DNA from: JAICMB01 sp035295125
Lineage (GTDB): Bacteria > Acidobacteriota > Terriglobia > Bryobacterales > Bryobacteraceae
Direction of reading: 5' to 3'
Length of the DNA: 64,000 nt
Assembly (NCBI GenBank): GCA_035295125.1
Contig: DATGJP010000067.1
Location: 124,001-188,000 of the forward strand
The position numbers and the translations under genes are program-made. Shown here one piece after another: positions 53,995-64,000 of this stretch; position 1 is the stretch's first letter, and the number at the start of each line of letters is the position of its first letter. Under the pieces are notes generated by a model, which saw only the letters and a list, made by a program, of their open reading frames with translations, did no database searches and had not been told where the DNA came from.

Positions 53995-55749
53995 TTGACA
54001 CCACAAATAACCGTCCTGGACGCCGGCGGTCAGTATTGTCACCTGATCGCCCGCAAAGTCCGCGACCTCGGTGTTTACGCCGAGGTTCAGCCCAGCGATG
54101 TCCCAGCCAGCGAACTCAGAGGGCGTAAAGGCATCATCATCTCCGGCGGCCCTAGCAGCGTCTACGAAGCGGGCAGCCCTCGAATCGATCCCGAAATCCT
54201 GTCCCCTGAATTCGGCGCTCGCGTCTTCGGCATTTGCTACGGCCAGCAGGTGATCGCCTTCGAGATGGGCGGCCGTGTCCATCAAGGCGATCGCGGCGAA
54301 TATGGATCAGCGCACCTCACACGGACGCGCGCCCACGTCCTGCTCGACGGCCTGAATGGCGGCTCCCAGGTCTGGATGAACCATCGCGACACGGTGGAGG
54401 CCGTCCCCGAGGGGTTTGATGTCCTCGCCTCCACCGAGACTTGTCCCATCGCAGCCATGGCGCACCGCGAACGGCCCGTAGTCGCCGTTCAGTTCCACCC
54501 GGAAGTGGCCCACACTCCTCAGGGAAAGCAGATCCTCGCGAACTTCCTGTTCCGCATCTGTAACTGCGAGCCGGATTGGAACCCCAAGGACCGTCTGGGG
54601 TCGATCGAGGAGCAGATCCGCAGAACTGCCGGCGACCGCAACGTGTTCTTCTTCGTCAGCGGCGGAGTCGATTCTACCGTTGCCTACACCTTGTGCCTGC
54701 GCACCCTGGGGCCGGCGCGTGTCTACGGCATTTACGTCGATACTGGCCTGATGCGAGACGGCGAGACGGAGTACGTCGAGCACCTCTTTCACAAGCTTGG
54801 CGCCACGGCGTTTCACATTGAGGATGCCCGCGCGGAATTTCTTGGCGCGCTTTCGGGAATCTGTGAACCGGAACGCAAGCGGCATATCATCGGTGAACGC
54901 TTCGTAGCGGTCCAGGAGCGCCTGCTTAGCACTGGTCATTTTCTCGACGGGAGCTGGATCCTCGGTCAGGGAACCATCTACCCGGACACGATTGAATCCG
55001 GCGGCACCGCCAAAGCAGACGTCATCAAGACGCACCACAACCGTGTCGCCGGCATCCAGAAGCTGATCGAAGCCGGCCGCATCATTGAGCCGCTCAGTTC
55101 GTTCTACAAAGACGAGGTGCGGGTCTTGGGAGCCGAACTTGGAATTCCGGACGAGTTTCTGCACCGGCATCCGTTCCCCGGTCCCGGCCTCGCCATCCGA
55201 TGCCTGTGCGCAAGCGAGGAGCAACCCGTGCGACGGCTGGATCCAGGCTGGCTGCTGCCGGTACGTTCGGTCGGCGTCCAGGGCGATTCGCGCAGCTACC
55301 GAGCCGTGCTGGCTCTTGATGCATTCCCGGAGGGCGACGAAGCCACCGCCCTCGTGAATCGCACATTCGAGATCAATCGTGTCGTAGCCGTGGTGGGGAC
55401 CAGCGTCTCCATGCTGGCGATGCATGGCACGAGCGGATACATCTCCACCGACCGGCTCAACCGCTTGCGGCGTTGCGACGCGATTGTCCGCCGCCTAACC
55501 CGCGACAGTGGCTTCGACGAGAAAGTCTGGCAGCTTCCGGTGGTGCTCATTCCCATCGGGACGGCGCAAAGCCCGGACTCGGTTGTGCTGCGGCCCATCG
55601 ACTCAGTGGACGGTATGACAGCGCAGGTCGTGCGTATGCCCCCCGAGTTGCTGGATTCGATCCGCTATGAATTGCTGCAAGTCCACGGGATTTGCGCCGT
55701 ATTTTTCGATCTCACCCACAAACCCCCAGGCACCATCGAGTGGGAGTAG
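53995..55749 (+). CDS. guaA: GMP synthase (glutamine-hydrolysing)
   Basis: 584 residues from TTG 53995; no ATG or GTG is nearer the expected N-terminus ([20 protein letters not shown]). Glutaminase: Cys in FGICYGQQ (about 81), His and Glu in FHPEVAHT (about 168). ATP-pyrophosphatase loop SGGVDSTV (about 222). C-terminal dimer domain ends KPPGTIEWE. It makes GMP from XMP, ATP and glutamine. It is longer than the usual ~515-525 residues: extra sequence lies in the C-terminal dimer region (about 405-500), as in the longer GMP synthases. Confidence 0.92.
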   Translation: MTPQITVLDAGGQYCHLIARKVRDLGVYAEVQPSDVPASELRGRKGIIISGGPSSVYEAGSPRIDPEILSPEFGARVFGICYGQQVIAFEMGGRVHQGDRGEYGSAHLTRTRAHVLLDGLNGGSQVWMNHRDTVEAVPEGFDVLASTETCPIAAMAHRERPVVAVQFHPEVAHTPQGKQILANFLFRICNCEPDWNPKDRLGSIEEQIRRTAGDRNVFFFVSGGVDSTVAYTLCLRTLGPARVYGIYVDTGLMRDGETEYVEHLFHKLGATAFHIEDARAEFLGALSGICEPERKRHIIGERFVAVQERLLSTGHFLDGSWILGQGTIYPDTIESGGTAKADVIKTHHNRVAGIQKLIEAGRIIEPLSSFYKDEVRVLGAELGIPDEFLHRHPFPGPGLAIRCLCASEEQPVRRLDPGWLLPVRSVGVQGDSRSYRAVLALDAFPEGDEATALVNRTFEINRVVAVVGTSVSMLAMHGTSGYISTDRLNRLRRCDAIVRRLTRDSGFDEKVWQLPVVLIPIGTAQSPDSVVLRPIDSVDGMTAQVVRMPPELLDSIRYELLQVHGICAVFFDLTHKPPGTIEWE

Positions 55750-55770
55750 CTTAGGGTCTCGTCCCTCGAA

Positions 55771-55829
55771 AATTTGGAGGATGTGGAAGGATGGAGCAGG
55801 CATTCAGCCTGCCTTTGGACCTCACCGAA
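55771..55829. repeat. composite REP-like element, copy 3 (inverted)
   Basis: ATTTGGAGGATGTGGAAGG, then GCAGGCATTCAGCCTGC (55796-55812) and TTTGGACCTCACCGA: the reverse complement of the second half of 45566-45647. It lies in the 277-nt gap before hutU, in which no other gene was seen. Confidence 0.75.
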
Positions 55830-56026
55830 GGCGTACGGTCGGGCATGGGAATGCTCCGTGTTGCCGCTCGCCGGAAATCATGATCGCCGGCGATGCTTCA
55901 CAAAACACTTTAAGTGATCATGGCGCCCTTCCTCGAATGAACGCGGAAAACCGTGACGATTTGGATCATAACTCCGCACTGGAGTCAAAGAAGCGCCCGA
56001 TGTTAGATTCAAAGCGGAGGCAAACC

Positions 56027-57672
<1,646 letters not shown>

Positions 57673-57676
<4 letters not shown>

Positions 57677-58569
57677 GCGCGCTACACGAAGATCCTTATT
57701 GGCCGCGAGCCAGCTCCTGGCTTGCGGGCGACCATGAACCGGCTGCTGTGCGCCGCCTGGCCGTCATCGGAGCGCCGGTGCGGCTCGGCTCGATCACTCC
57801 GGGACGCTGCGATCTCGCGCCCGCGGCTATTCGCTCTGCCCTGGCACGCTTCAGCACTTATGACGTGCAGCACCGCGTGGACGTCCGATCCATCGCAGCC
57901 CGCGATTATGGCGATCTGCCGATCACCCACGACACGCCGGAACTGATACTCAACCCCGTGTCGAACGCCGTGCGCGCCGCGCTTGCCGAAGCCGACGCCG
58001 TGGTCCTGCTGGGTGGCGATAACAGCATCACGCGTGCCGGATGCCACGGCCTGGGGCGATGCGGCCTGATTACCTTCGACGCGCATTACGACGTGCGGCA
58101 TCTCGACCGCGGCCTGAACAACGGCAATCCTGTCCGAGCGCTGCTTGAAGATGGCTACGAGGGACGCAACATCATACAGATCGGCATCCAGTCGTTCGCT
58201 AATTCCCAGGTGTATGCGAATTTCGCGCGTAAAGCCGGCATTCGGTTGGTGACCGCCGAGGAGGCGCAGAAGCGCGGGATGGAGTCGGTGGTTCGGGAGG
58301 CGTTGGACGTGATCCACGTCGACCAGGTTTACGTTGACATCGACCTCGACGTGCTCGATCGTGCCTATGCGCCGGCGACGCCCGGCTCCCGTCCCGGCGG
58401 GCTGACGCCCGGGCAGATTCGTCTGGCTGCGCGAGTCTGCGGGCTGCACCCCAAGGTAAAGGCAATCGACCTGGTGGAGATCGATCCCGAGAAGGACATT
58501 GCCGACCTGACCGCTCTCACCGCCGCAAGTTGTCTGCTGTCCTTCGCTTCCGGCCTCGCCGAGCGATGA
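57673..58569 (+). CDS. hutG: formimidoylglutamase-type arginase family protein
   Basis: 298 residues from GTG 57673 (GTGA overlap with hutU). Ureohydrolase fold with FDAHYDVR (Asp136, His138, Asp140) and [16 protein letters not shown] (Asp222, 224, 226). The first motif is [10 protein letters not shown] (Asn117) where most relatives have GGDHS. Between hutU and hutI, the role is most likely N-formimino-glutamate hydrolysis to glutamate and formamide. The exact substrate is inferred from context. Confidence 0.8.
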
Positions 58570-59798
58570 GCGAGTTCGCCGTCGTCAATTGTTCGCAGCT
58601 TCTGACGCTGGGGGGCCCGGCGCGCCCGCGCGTCGGAGCGGAACTGCGCGAACTCGGAATCGTCGAGGACGGCGCGATGCTGATACGCGATGGCCGCATC
58701 GCCGCTGTCGGACGACGTCACGAGATCCGCGCCGACAACATTGTAGATGCGGACGGTGGCGTCGTAATGCCGGGCTTTGTCGACGCGCACACCCATCCCG
58801 TCTTCGCCGGCAACCGCGCCGACGAATTCGAGCGCCGCACCGCCGGGGCGACGTACCAGGAAATCGCAGCCGAAGGAGGCGGCATCCGGTCTACGGTCCG
58901 CCGTACCCGCGCGGCCACCGAAGACGAACTGCTCGAATCCGCGACCCACTATGCGAACTGGTTCCTGCGTTGCGGCACGACCACGATTGAAGCCAAATCC
59001 GGCTACGGCCTGACGCTCTACGATGAACTGAAGCTGCTCCGGGTCATCCGCCGCCTGGGAAACACCACGCCGCTGCGCTTCGTGCCGACATTCCTGGGAG
59101 CCCACGAAATTCCCGACGAGTTCCGAGGCCGGACCACAGCCTACGTCGACCTGGTCATCAATGAAATGCTCCCGCGCGTCGCCGCTGAGCAACTGGCCGA
59201 GTACTGCGACATCTTCTGCGAACCGCACATTTTCGGCGTCGACGAGGCCCGCCGCGTACTCCACGCTGCCGAAAAACTCGGCCTGGGACTCCGCATGCAC
59301 GCCGACCAGCTCTCCGATTCCGGAGCGGCCGCCCTCGCCGCCGAGCTTCACGCCGCTACCGCCGATCACCTGGAACACACCAACGAAACCGCCTTGGCGC
59401 ATCTCGCCGCGGCCCGAGTCCAGCCGGTGCTGCTCCCCGGAGCGGTTTACGCCATCCGATCTCATCAATACCCCGCTGCCCGGCGAATGATTGACGCCGG
59501 CCTGGCCATCGTCCTCGCAACCGACTTCAACCCCGGCACCTCGCCCACAACCTCCATGCCAATGATTCTGTCGCTGGCCGCCACCCAGATGAAGATCACC
59601 GCCGCCGAAGGAATAGTCGCGTCCACCATCAATGCCGCCTTCAGCCTCGGCCGCGGCGCCGAAATCGGTTCACTCGAACCTGGAAAGCGCGCCGATTTCG
59701 TGATCCACGACCGCCGCGACTACCGCGAACTCGCCTATTTCTTCGGCCTCGAGCCGGCGCGCGCCGTGTACATTGGCGGAACGTTGATATCCTGTTAA
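58566..59798 (+). CDS. hutI: imidazolonepropionase
   Basis: 410 residues from ATG 58566 (ATGA overlap). Amidohydrolase with metal motif [13 protein letters not shown] (about 77-89), [54 protein letters not shown] (about 246) and [15 protein letters not shown] (about 319). It opens imidazolone-5-propionate to N-formimino-glutamate. It is the last gene of the hut operon; hutH (histidase) is not in this window. Confidence 0.95.
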   Translation: MSEFAVVNCSQLLTLGGPARPRVGAELRELGIVEDGAMLIRDGRIAAVGRRHEIRADNIVDADGGVVMPGFVDAHTHPVFAGNRADEFERRTAGATYQEIAAEGGGIRSTVRRTRAATEDELLESATHYANWFLRCGTTTIEAKSGYGLTLYDELKLLRVIRRLGNTTPLRFVPTFLGAHEIPDEFRGRTTAYVDLVINEMLPRVAAEQLAEYCDIFCEPHIFGVDEARRVLHAAEKLGLGLRMHADQLSDSGAAALAAELHAATADHLEHTNETALAHLAAARVQPVLLPGAVYAIRSHQYPAARRMIDAGLAIVLATDFNPGTSPTTSMPMILSLAATQMKITAAEGIVASTINAAFSLGRGAEIGSLEPGKRADFVIHDRRDYRELAYFFGLEPARAVYIGGTLISC

Positions 59799-59850
59799 CA
59801 AGCTGGCAATCCCATCATCTTCCAGGCGCGCAAAGCGTTTTGTTGTAAAT

Positions 59851-61362
59851 GTGTTTTGGAACTGGCTCGGCGTCGGGGCCGGGCTGTTCACCGGCATCCT
59901 TCTCTCCCCGTACATGATCCGGAAACTAGGTCCGGAAGGCTACGGGTTGTGGGCGCTTTCCTTCGCGCTCGTCGAGTACTATACGTTTCTCGACCTGGGT
60001 TTCCGCTCGGCCACCGTCAAATACGTCGCCCATCATTTCGCGCTCCAGGAATGGCTCCAAACGAATGAAATCATCAACACGATCCTGGTTTATTCCGGCA
60101 TCGTTTCGGGGTTCCTGTTCGTCCTGACCGTCCTTGCCTCCGGCTACCTGAAGTACTTCTTCAAAATGACGCCGGAGTACGAACGGTCCTTCCAGCTTTT
60201 GATTATCCTGATGTCGATTAGCTGGTGCCTCGGCTTCGTTTTCAACACGTTCGGCGCGTGCCTGGAGGCCATTCAGCGCTTTGACCTCTACACCAAGGTC
60301 AACGTCAGCACGACGGTGCTTCGCGCAGGCGGAACCGCTATCATCCTGTATCTCGGCTATGGACTGGTCGGCATCGGCGCCTGGACCGTCTGCATACAGT
60401 GCCTCGGCTACGCCCTTTACTTCGTCTCCTTCCGAAAGGCCGTCCCCGCCAGCGAAATTTCTCCGCGATTTGCCAGCCTGGCCACACTACGCCGGATGGG
60501 CAGCTTCGGCATACACACCTTCATCGGCAACATTTCGCAGATGGCTTTAAGCCAAAGCCCGGCGCTTCTGATCGGCCACTACCTGCCGGCGAAATTCGTT
60601 GGCTTTTACAACCTGCCAACTCGCCTGATTCAGTACACCGGCGATGCCGTCGGTCGCATCGGCATCATCACCAACGCCAGCGCCGCCGAGATTCAGGCGC
60701 GCGGCGATTCCCACGTCCTCTCGGAACTCGCCATATATACGAACCGCTACTGCGTCACCCTCTTCATGCCCCTGGCCATCGCCCTATGGGTCTTTGGCGA
60801 CCGAGTTTTCCGCGTGTGGGTACCCTCGGTGGCCCAAAGTACCGCGCCCCTTCTGCCGATCTTGCTAGGAGGTTATATGATCGCGGTCGTTGGACAATTC
60901 AGTTCCGGCATGCTTCTTCAGGGCATGGGCCGGCATCAGCGCTATTCGCGAGCCCTGCTGGTGGAAGCCATCGTCGTCGCTGGTTCCCTGGTCTACGTCA
61001 TCCCGCGCTACGGAATCATGGGAGCGGCCTGGGTGGTGGCCGTCTGTATGGTCCTTGATCGGGGATTCTTCGCGCCATGGCTCGTAAGCCGTGAGATGGG
61101 ATTCTCATTCCTTCATTTCATGAATTCCATTTACACAGTTCCCACGCTCGTTGGCATTCCCGTTGCCGCACTGGCATGGTGGCTGCGGATCACGATTCTG
61201 CCAGGAAACAACCTGTTTCAGCTCGCGGCTATGGGCGCGATTGTTGCGGCGTCCTACCTGGGCCTGGCGTTCTTCTTCTGCCTGCCGCGGGAGCATCGCG
61301 CGCTGCTAGGAGGTTGGCTGGGCCGGCGCATTCCGTTCCTGAAGAGCGTGGGAGCGCACTGA
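59851..61362 (+). CDS. Wzx-like polysaccharide flippase (MOP superfamily)
   Basis: 503 residues, about 12-14 membrane helices, starting LGVGAGLFTGILLSPYMIRKLGPEGYG, which is typical of Wzx/RfbX proteins. The GTG 59851 start lacks a clear ribosome-binding site and relatives usually begin with a few basic residues; the frame is open upstream to 59788 (RRAKRFVVNV) with only non-ATG starts. It should move lipid-linked glycan units across the inner membrane, in line with the following sugar-modifying gene. Confidence 0.85.
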   Translation: MFWNWLGVGAGLFTGILLSPYMIRKLGPEGYGLWALSFALVEYYTFLDLGFRSATVKYVAHHFALQEWLQTNEIINTILVYSGIVSGFLFVLTVLASGYLKYFFKMTPEYERSFQLLIILMSISWCLGFVFNTFGACLEAIQRFDLYTKVNVSTTVLRAGGTAIILYLGYGLVGIGAWTVCIQCLGYALYFVSFRKAVPASEISPRFASLATLRRMGSFGIHTFIGNISQMALSQSPALLIGHYLPAKFVGFYNLPTRLIQYTGDAVGRIGIITNASAAEIQARGDSHVLSELAIYTNRYCVTLFMPLAIALWVFGDRVFRVWVPSVAQSTAPLLPILLGGYMIAVVGQFSSGMLLQGMGRHQRYSRALLVEAIVVAGSLVYVIPRYGIMGAAWVVAVCMVLDRGFFAPWLVSREMGFSFLHFMNSIYTVPTLVGIPVAALAWWLRITILPGNNLFQLAAMGAIVAASYLGLAFFFCLPREHRALLGGWLGRRIPFLKSVGAH

Positions 61363-61503
61363 TCTGTGACCTTCACAAGTTCCCGGACCGTTTCAGGGCA
61401 ACAAGGTAACGCCGGCTTCAGCAGGTCTTTGATCCGCCTACAGGCGGCGGTACGCGGCCGGCCACGGCTTGTTCCAGCCGAATGCGCGTGGAGGCGCTGC
61501 TAG

Positions 61504-64000
61504 ATGTTCCTGCTGCATCAGTCCACGCATCGCATGCTGGTCCGATACCATCCGATGGTCGGGCACCTCTATGTGCCGAACCTGGCCGCACGCCTGCCGA
61601 ATGAGACGGGCGGATATTTCGTCGCGACCAACTCTCAGGGTTTTCGTTCCGATTTCGAGTTCGCTGCACGCAGCGGGACACGGCCGCGCATTTTGATGTT
61701 CGGCGATTCCTACACGGCGGGCGACAACTGTGTCAACGCCGACCGCTATTCGGACCAACTGGGGCGACTGCTAGGCGCCGAAGTCTACAATTACGGGCTC
61801 TCCGGCTCCGGCACCGACCAGCACCTGCTCATCTTCCGTGAATTCGCTCGCGACGTCGAGCGCGATCTGATCGTCATCTGCGTGCAGATCGACAGCATAC
61901 GACGCATCCAGGTCAGCCACCGCGAATCGATCGAGCGCACGACGGGCCGGCGCGTTCTGGTCGCAAAACCGTATTTCACCCTGGAAGACGGCAACCTGGT
62001 TCTGCATCATTCTCCCGTTCCTCGCCAGCGACCCGTGGTGGGTGCCGTGGAAACCCGTGTAACCGAATCCGATGGCCAGGGTTGGCGAGAAGCGGCGATC
62101 CGGGCCTACCGTGAAAGTCCCCATCTCTCGTACCTGCGCAAATGGGTGCGGACCGACCTACAGCGCGTGAAATCGGAGGTCTTGCGGCTCAGCGGAGCGC
62201 AACCATATCCCGAGTTTAAATCCCAGGACAGCGCGGGATGGCGTCTCATGCGGGCGATTCTCGAACAGTTCGCACGCGAAGCAGCGCCGACGCCGGTGTT
62301 GATCGTCCCCATTCCGACGTATGAATTCTACCTGCATGGTGTGAAACCGTCGTACCAGCCCTTCTTCGCCCAACTGGCGGACCCCGCGCACGGCGTTCAT
62401 GTCCTCGACGTCAGCACGCCGCTTCTGAGTGAGCCCTGGGAAACACGACAGAAATATTCCTTCAAGGTCGGCGGCCATTTCACTCCGTTCGCAAACGAGA
62501 AGGTCGCTCTTTTGATGGCGGATTGCATCACGGAGCGCAAGCTGGTTCCTGCCGCTCAGCCCAGCGCTCCTGCTATTCGCAAAGCTGACTCCATCAATAT
62601 CCTGGGGGTCTCATGCTTCTATCACAACTCCGCCGCCGCGCTGATTCGCGATGGCAAGATTGTGGCTGCGGCCGAGGAGGAGCGCTTCACCCGTCTGAAG
62701 AACGACCGCCGCTTCCCGCACAACGCCGTGAACTACTGTCTGGAGCAAGGCGGTGTCAATCCACAAGATCTCGCTGCGGTCGTGTACTATGACAACGCGC
62801 CACTGACCTTCGAGCGCATCCTCCACACCCAACTCAGCCTGGGTGAAGCCGCCGAGGATAGCTGGCAGCGCATTCTGCCTTCCTGGCTACGCTATAAGCT
62901 CCAGATCCCGCAGCTCATCCGGAATTACCTCAAGTATGACGGCCTGGTCCTCCAGGAGATTCACCACCGCTCGCACGCCGCCAGCGCATTCTACCCATCG
63001 CCGTTCGATAGCGCCGCAATTCTCACCATCGACGGCGTCGGCGAATGGGCCACGGCATCCGTTGGCTGTGGACACGGCAACCGCATCGACATGCTGCGTG
63101 AAATGCGCTTCCCGCACTCGCTCGGCTTGCTTTACTCCGCGTTCACGCAATTCACCGGCTTTAAAGTGAACTCCGGCGAATACAAGATGATGGGTCTCGC
63201 GCCTTACGGCGAGCCGAAGTATGCCGACATCATCCTCGACAAGCTTGTCCATCTGAAAGACGACGGCTCCATTGAACTGAACCTCGAATATTTTGGTTTC
63301 CTCGAGCATCCCTCGATGACCAACGAGCGCTTCGCCGGGCTGTTCGGCGGACCCGCACGCAAACCCGATTCCCGCATCACGCGCCGCGAAATCGATCTCG
63401 CCCGCTCCATCCAGTTCGTCACGGAAGAAGCCATGTTGCGCATGGCCGGATACGCGCAGCGCTTCACGGGAGAACGCAGGTTGTGCCTCGCCGGTGGTGT
63501 CGCGTTGAATTGCGTCGCGAACGGACGCGTGCTCCGCGAAGGCCCGTTCGAGGACATCTGGATTCAACCAGCCGCGGGCGATGCCGGTTGCGCCCTTGGC
63601 GCCGCTCTCGACGTCTACCACACCTACTTCGGAAAGGAACGCGCTCCAGCTGCGGGCAAACGGCCGTTGCAAGGTGGCTCCTACTGGGGACCGTCCTTCT
63701 CAGACGACGAAATCCTCGCGTTCCTCGACAGCAATGGATACCCGCATCAGCGCATGGACGGCGCGGAGCGTTCCAGCTTCCTGGCACGGTGCCTGCAGGA
63801 GGGCAAGGTCGTCGGCCACTTCGCCGGCCGTCTCGAATACGGTCCGCGATCGCTCGGTTCGCGCTCGATCCTGGGCGACGCCCGCAATCAGGACATGCAG
63901 GCCGCTCTCAACCTGAAGATTAAGTACCGCGAGTCCTTCCGTCCTTTCGCTCCGACTGTGCTGGCCGAGAAGGTCCACGAATATTTCGAGTTGGACCGCG
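61504..64000 (+). CDS. SGNH hydrolase-like domain fused to NodU/CmcH carbamoyltransferase (3' partial)
   Basis: Open frame of at least 832 codons from ATG 61504 (GGAGG 9 nt upstream, in-frame TAG just before), running off the window end. Residues about 1-345 are SGNH-like: Ser69 in MFGDSYTAG, YNYGLSGSGTDQ and His325 in GGHFTPFANEKV. After a short linker (about 350-363) the carbamoyltransferase begins at INILGVSCFYHN: metal His in HHRSHAASAFYPS (His488, His491), TIDGVGEW, GGVALNCVANG, then the YrdC-like part from about 720 (GGSYWGP; RLEYGPRSLGSRSILGDARN). It could acylate or deacylate, and carbamoylate, sugars of an exported glycan. I checked frame continuity at several points. Confidence 0.85.
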   Translation, partial: MFLLHQSTHRMLVRYHPMVGHLYVPNLAARLPNETGGYFVATNSQGFRSDFEFAARSGTRPRILMFGDSYTAGDNCVNADRYSDQLGRLLGAEVYNYGLSGSGTDQHLLIFREFARDVERDLIVICVQIDSIRRIQVSHRESIERTTGRRVLVAKPYFTLEDGNLVLHHSPVPRQRPVVGAVETRVTESDGQGWREAAIRAYRESPHLSYLRKWVRTDLQRVKSEVLRLSGAQPYPEFKSQDSAGWRLMRAILEQFAREAAPTPVLIVPIPTYEFYLHGVKPSYQPFFAQLADPAHGVHVLDVSTPLLSEPWETRQKYSFKVGGHFTPFANEKVALLMADCITERKLVPAAQPSAPAIRKADSINILGVSCFYHNSAAALIRDGKIVAAAEEERFTRLKNDRRFPHNAVNYCLEQGGVNPQDLAAVVYYDNAPLTFERILHTQLSLGEAAEDSWQRILPSWLRYKLQIPQLIRNYLKYDGLVLQEIHHRSHAASAFYPSPFDSAAILTIDGVGEWATASVGCGHGNRIDMLREMRFPHSLGLLYSAFTQFTGFKVNSGEYKMMGLAPYGEPKYADIILDKLVHLKDDGSIELNLEYFGFLEHPSMTNERFAGLFGGPARKPDSRITRREIDLARSIQFVTEEAMLRMAGYAQRFTGERRLCLAGGVALNCVANGRVLREGPFEDIWIQPAAGDAGCALGAALDVYHTYFGKERAPAAGKRPLQGGSYWGPSFSDDEILAFLDSNGYPHQRMDGAERSSFLARCLQEGKVVGHFAGRLEYGPRSLGSRSILGDARNQDMQAALNLKIKYRESFRPFAPTVLAEKVHEYFELDR

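Noticed and set aside
54307..55425. 372-codon open frame on the minus strand, antisense to guaA
   Set aside because: It mirrors guaA codons in a GC-rich gene, has no ribosome-binding site and no recognisable domain. The sense strand has full GuaA motifs.
61418..62478. Set of minus-strand frames over 61.4-62.5 kb
   Set aside because: All are antisense to the continuous plus-strand SGNH-carbamoyltransferase frame.

Overview
The window reads as chromosome of an Acidobacteriota species, most like the Bryobacterales/Solibacter group. The grounds are gene content and style, not a database match: an 834-residue MacB-like permease of the ADOP type, an expanded family of secreted proteins sharing an LPN(F/Y)xC motif, a paired secreted M28/S10 peptidase locus, and a dispersed palindrome (core GCAGGCGGTTTCGCCTGC) at many gene borders. 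GC is high and genes are tightly packed, often with ATGA or GTGA start/stop overlaps.

Layout. 1-4591: end of an operon with a BatA-like membrane protein and a large Q-rich DUF4175-type protein. 4599-7006 (minus): M24 aminopeptidase and a Wzt-type ABC ATPase. 7039-23385 (minus): a compact 16.3-kb virion cassette running terminase, portal, scaffold, coat, connectors, tail tube, frameshifted tail chaperones, short tape-measure candidate, distal tail proteins, tail hub and a TIM-barrel-like tail protein. It has no integrase, replication, repressor or lysis gene, resembles a gene-transfer-agent cluster in layout, and carries a host-type palindromic repeat. 23637-26141 (minus): ADOP permease. 26256-34171: a CoA-binding protein, then a TetR-controlled efflux operon (TolC, HlyD, two ABC ATPases, two ABC-2 permeases) like cecR-ybhGFSR. 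34269-40216: small MscS channel, a small secreted protein, an AT-hook protein, M28 and S10 peptidases, and an LPNxxC secreted protein. 40206-44930 (mostly minus): ATL repair protein, a sugar ABC permease and ATPase lacking a binding protein, a small unknown, and glutamine synthetase. 45047-55749: tadA, DUF3108 protein, SGNH hydrolase, a tandem pair of secreted paralogues, an aspartyl protease, a MerR regulator, a carboxy-terminal processing protease and guaA. 56027-59798: histidine-degradation operon hutU-hutG-hutI (no hutH). 59851-64000: start of an exopolysaccharide locus with a Wzx-like flippase and an open-ended gene fusing an SGNH domain to a NodU/CmcH-type carbamoyltransferase.

The strongest leads are the streamlined, apparently long-resident phage-like cassette, with a canonical A-AAA-AAC frameshift site and a terminator hairpin in its leader; the SGNH-carbamoyltransferase fusion; palindromic repeats that are translated into protein ends; and several genes whose -10 elements lie 8-12 nt from a start codon with no ribosome-binding site, suggesting leaderless mRNAs. 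No tRNA, rRNA, CRISPR array or insertion sequence was recognised, and no gene-free stretch exceeds 300 bases.
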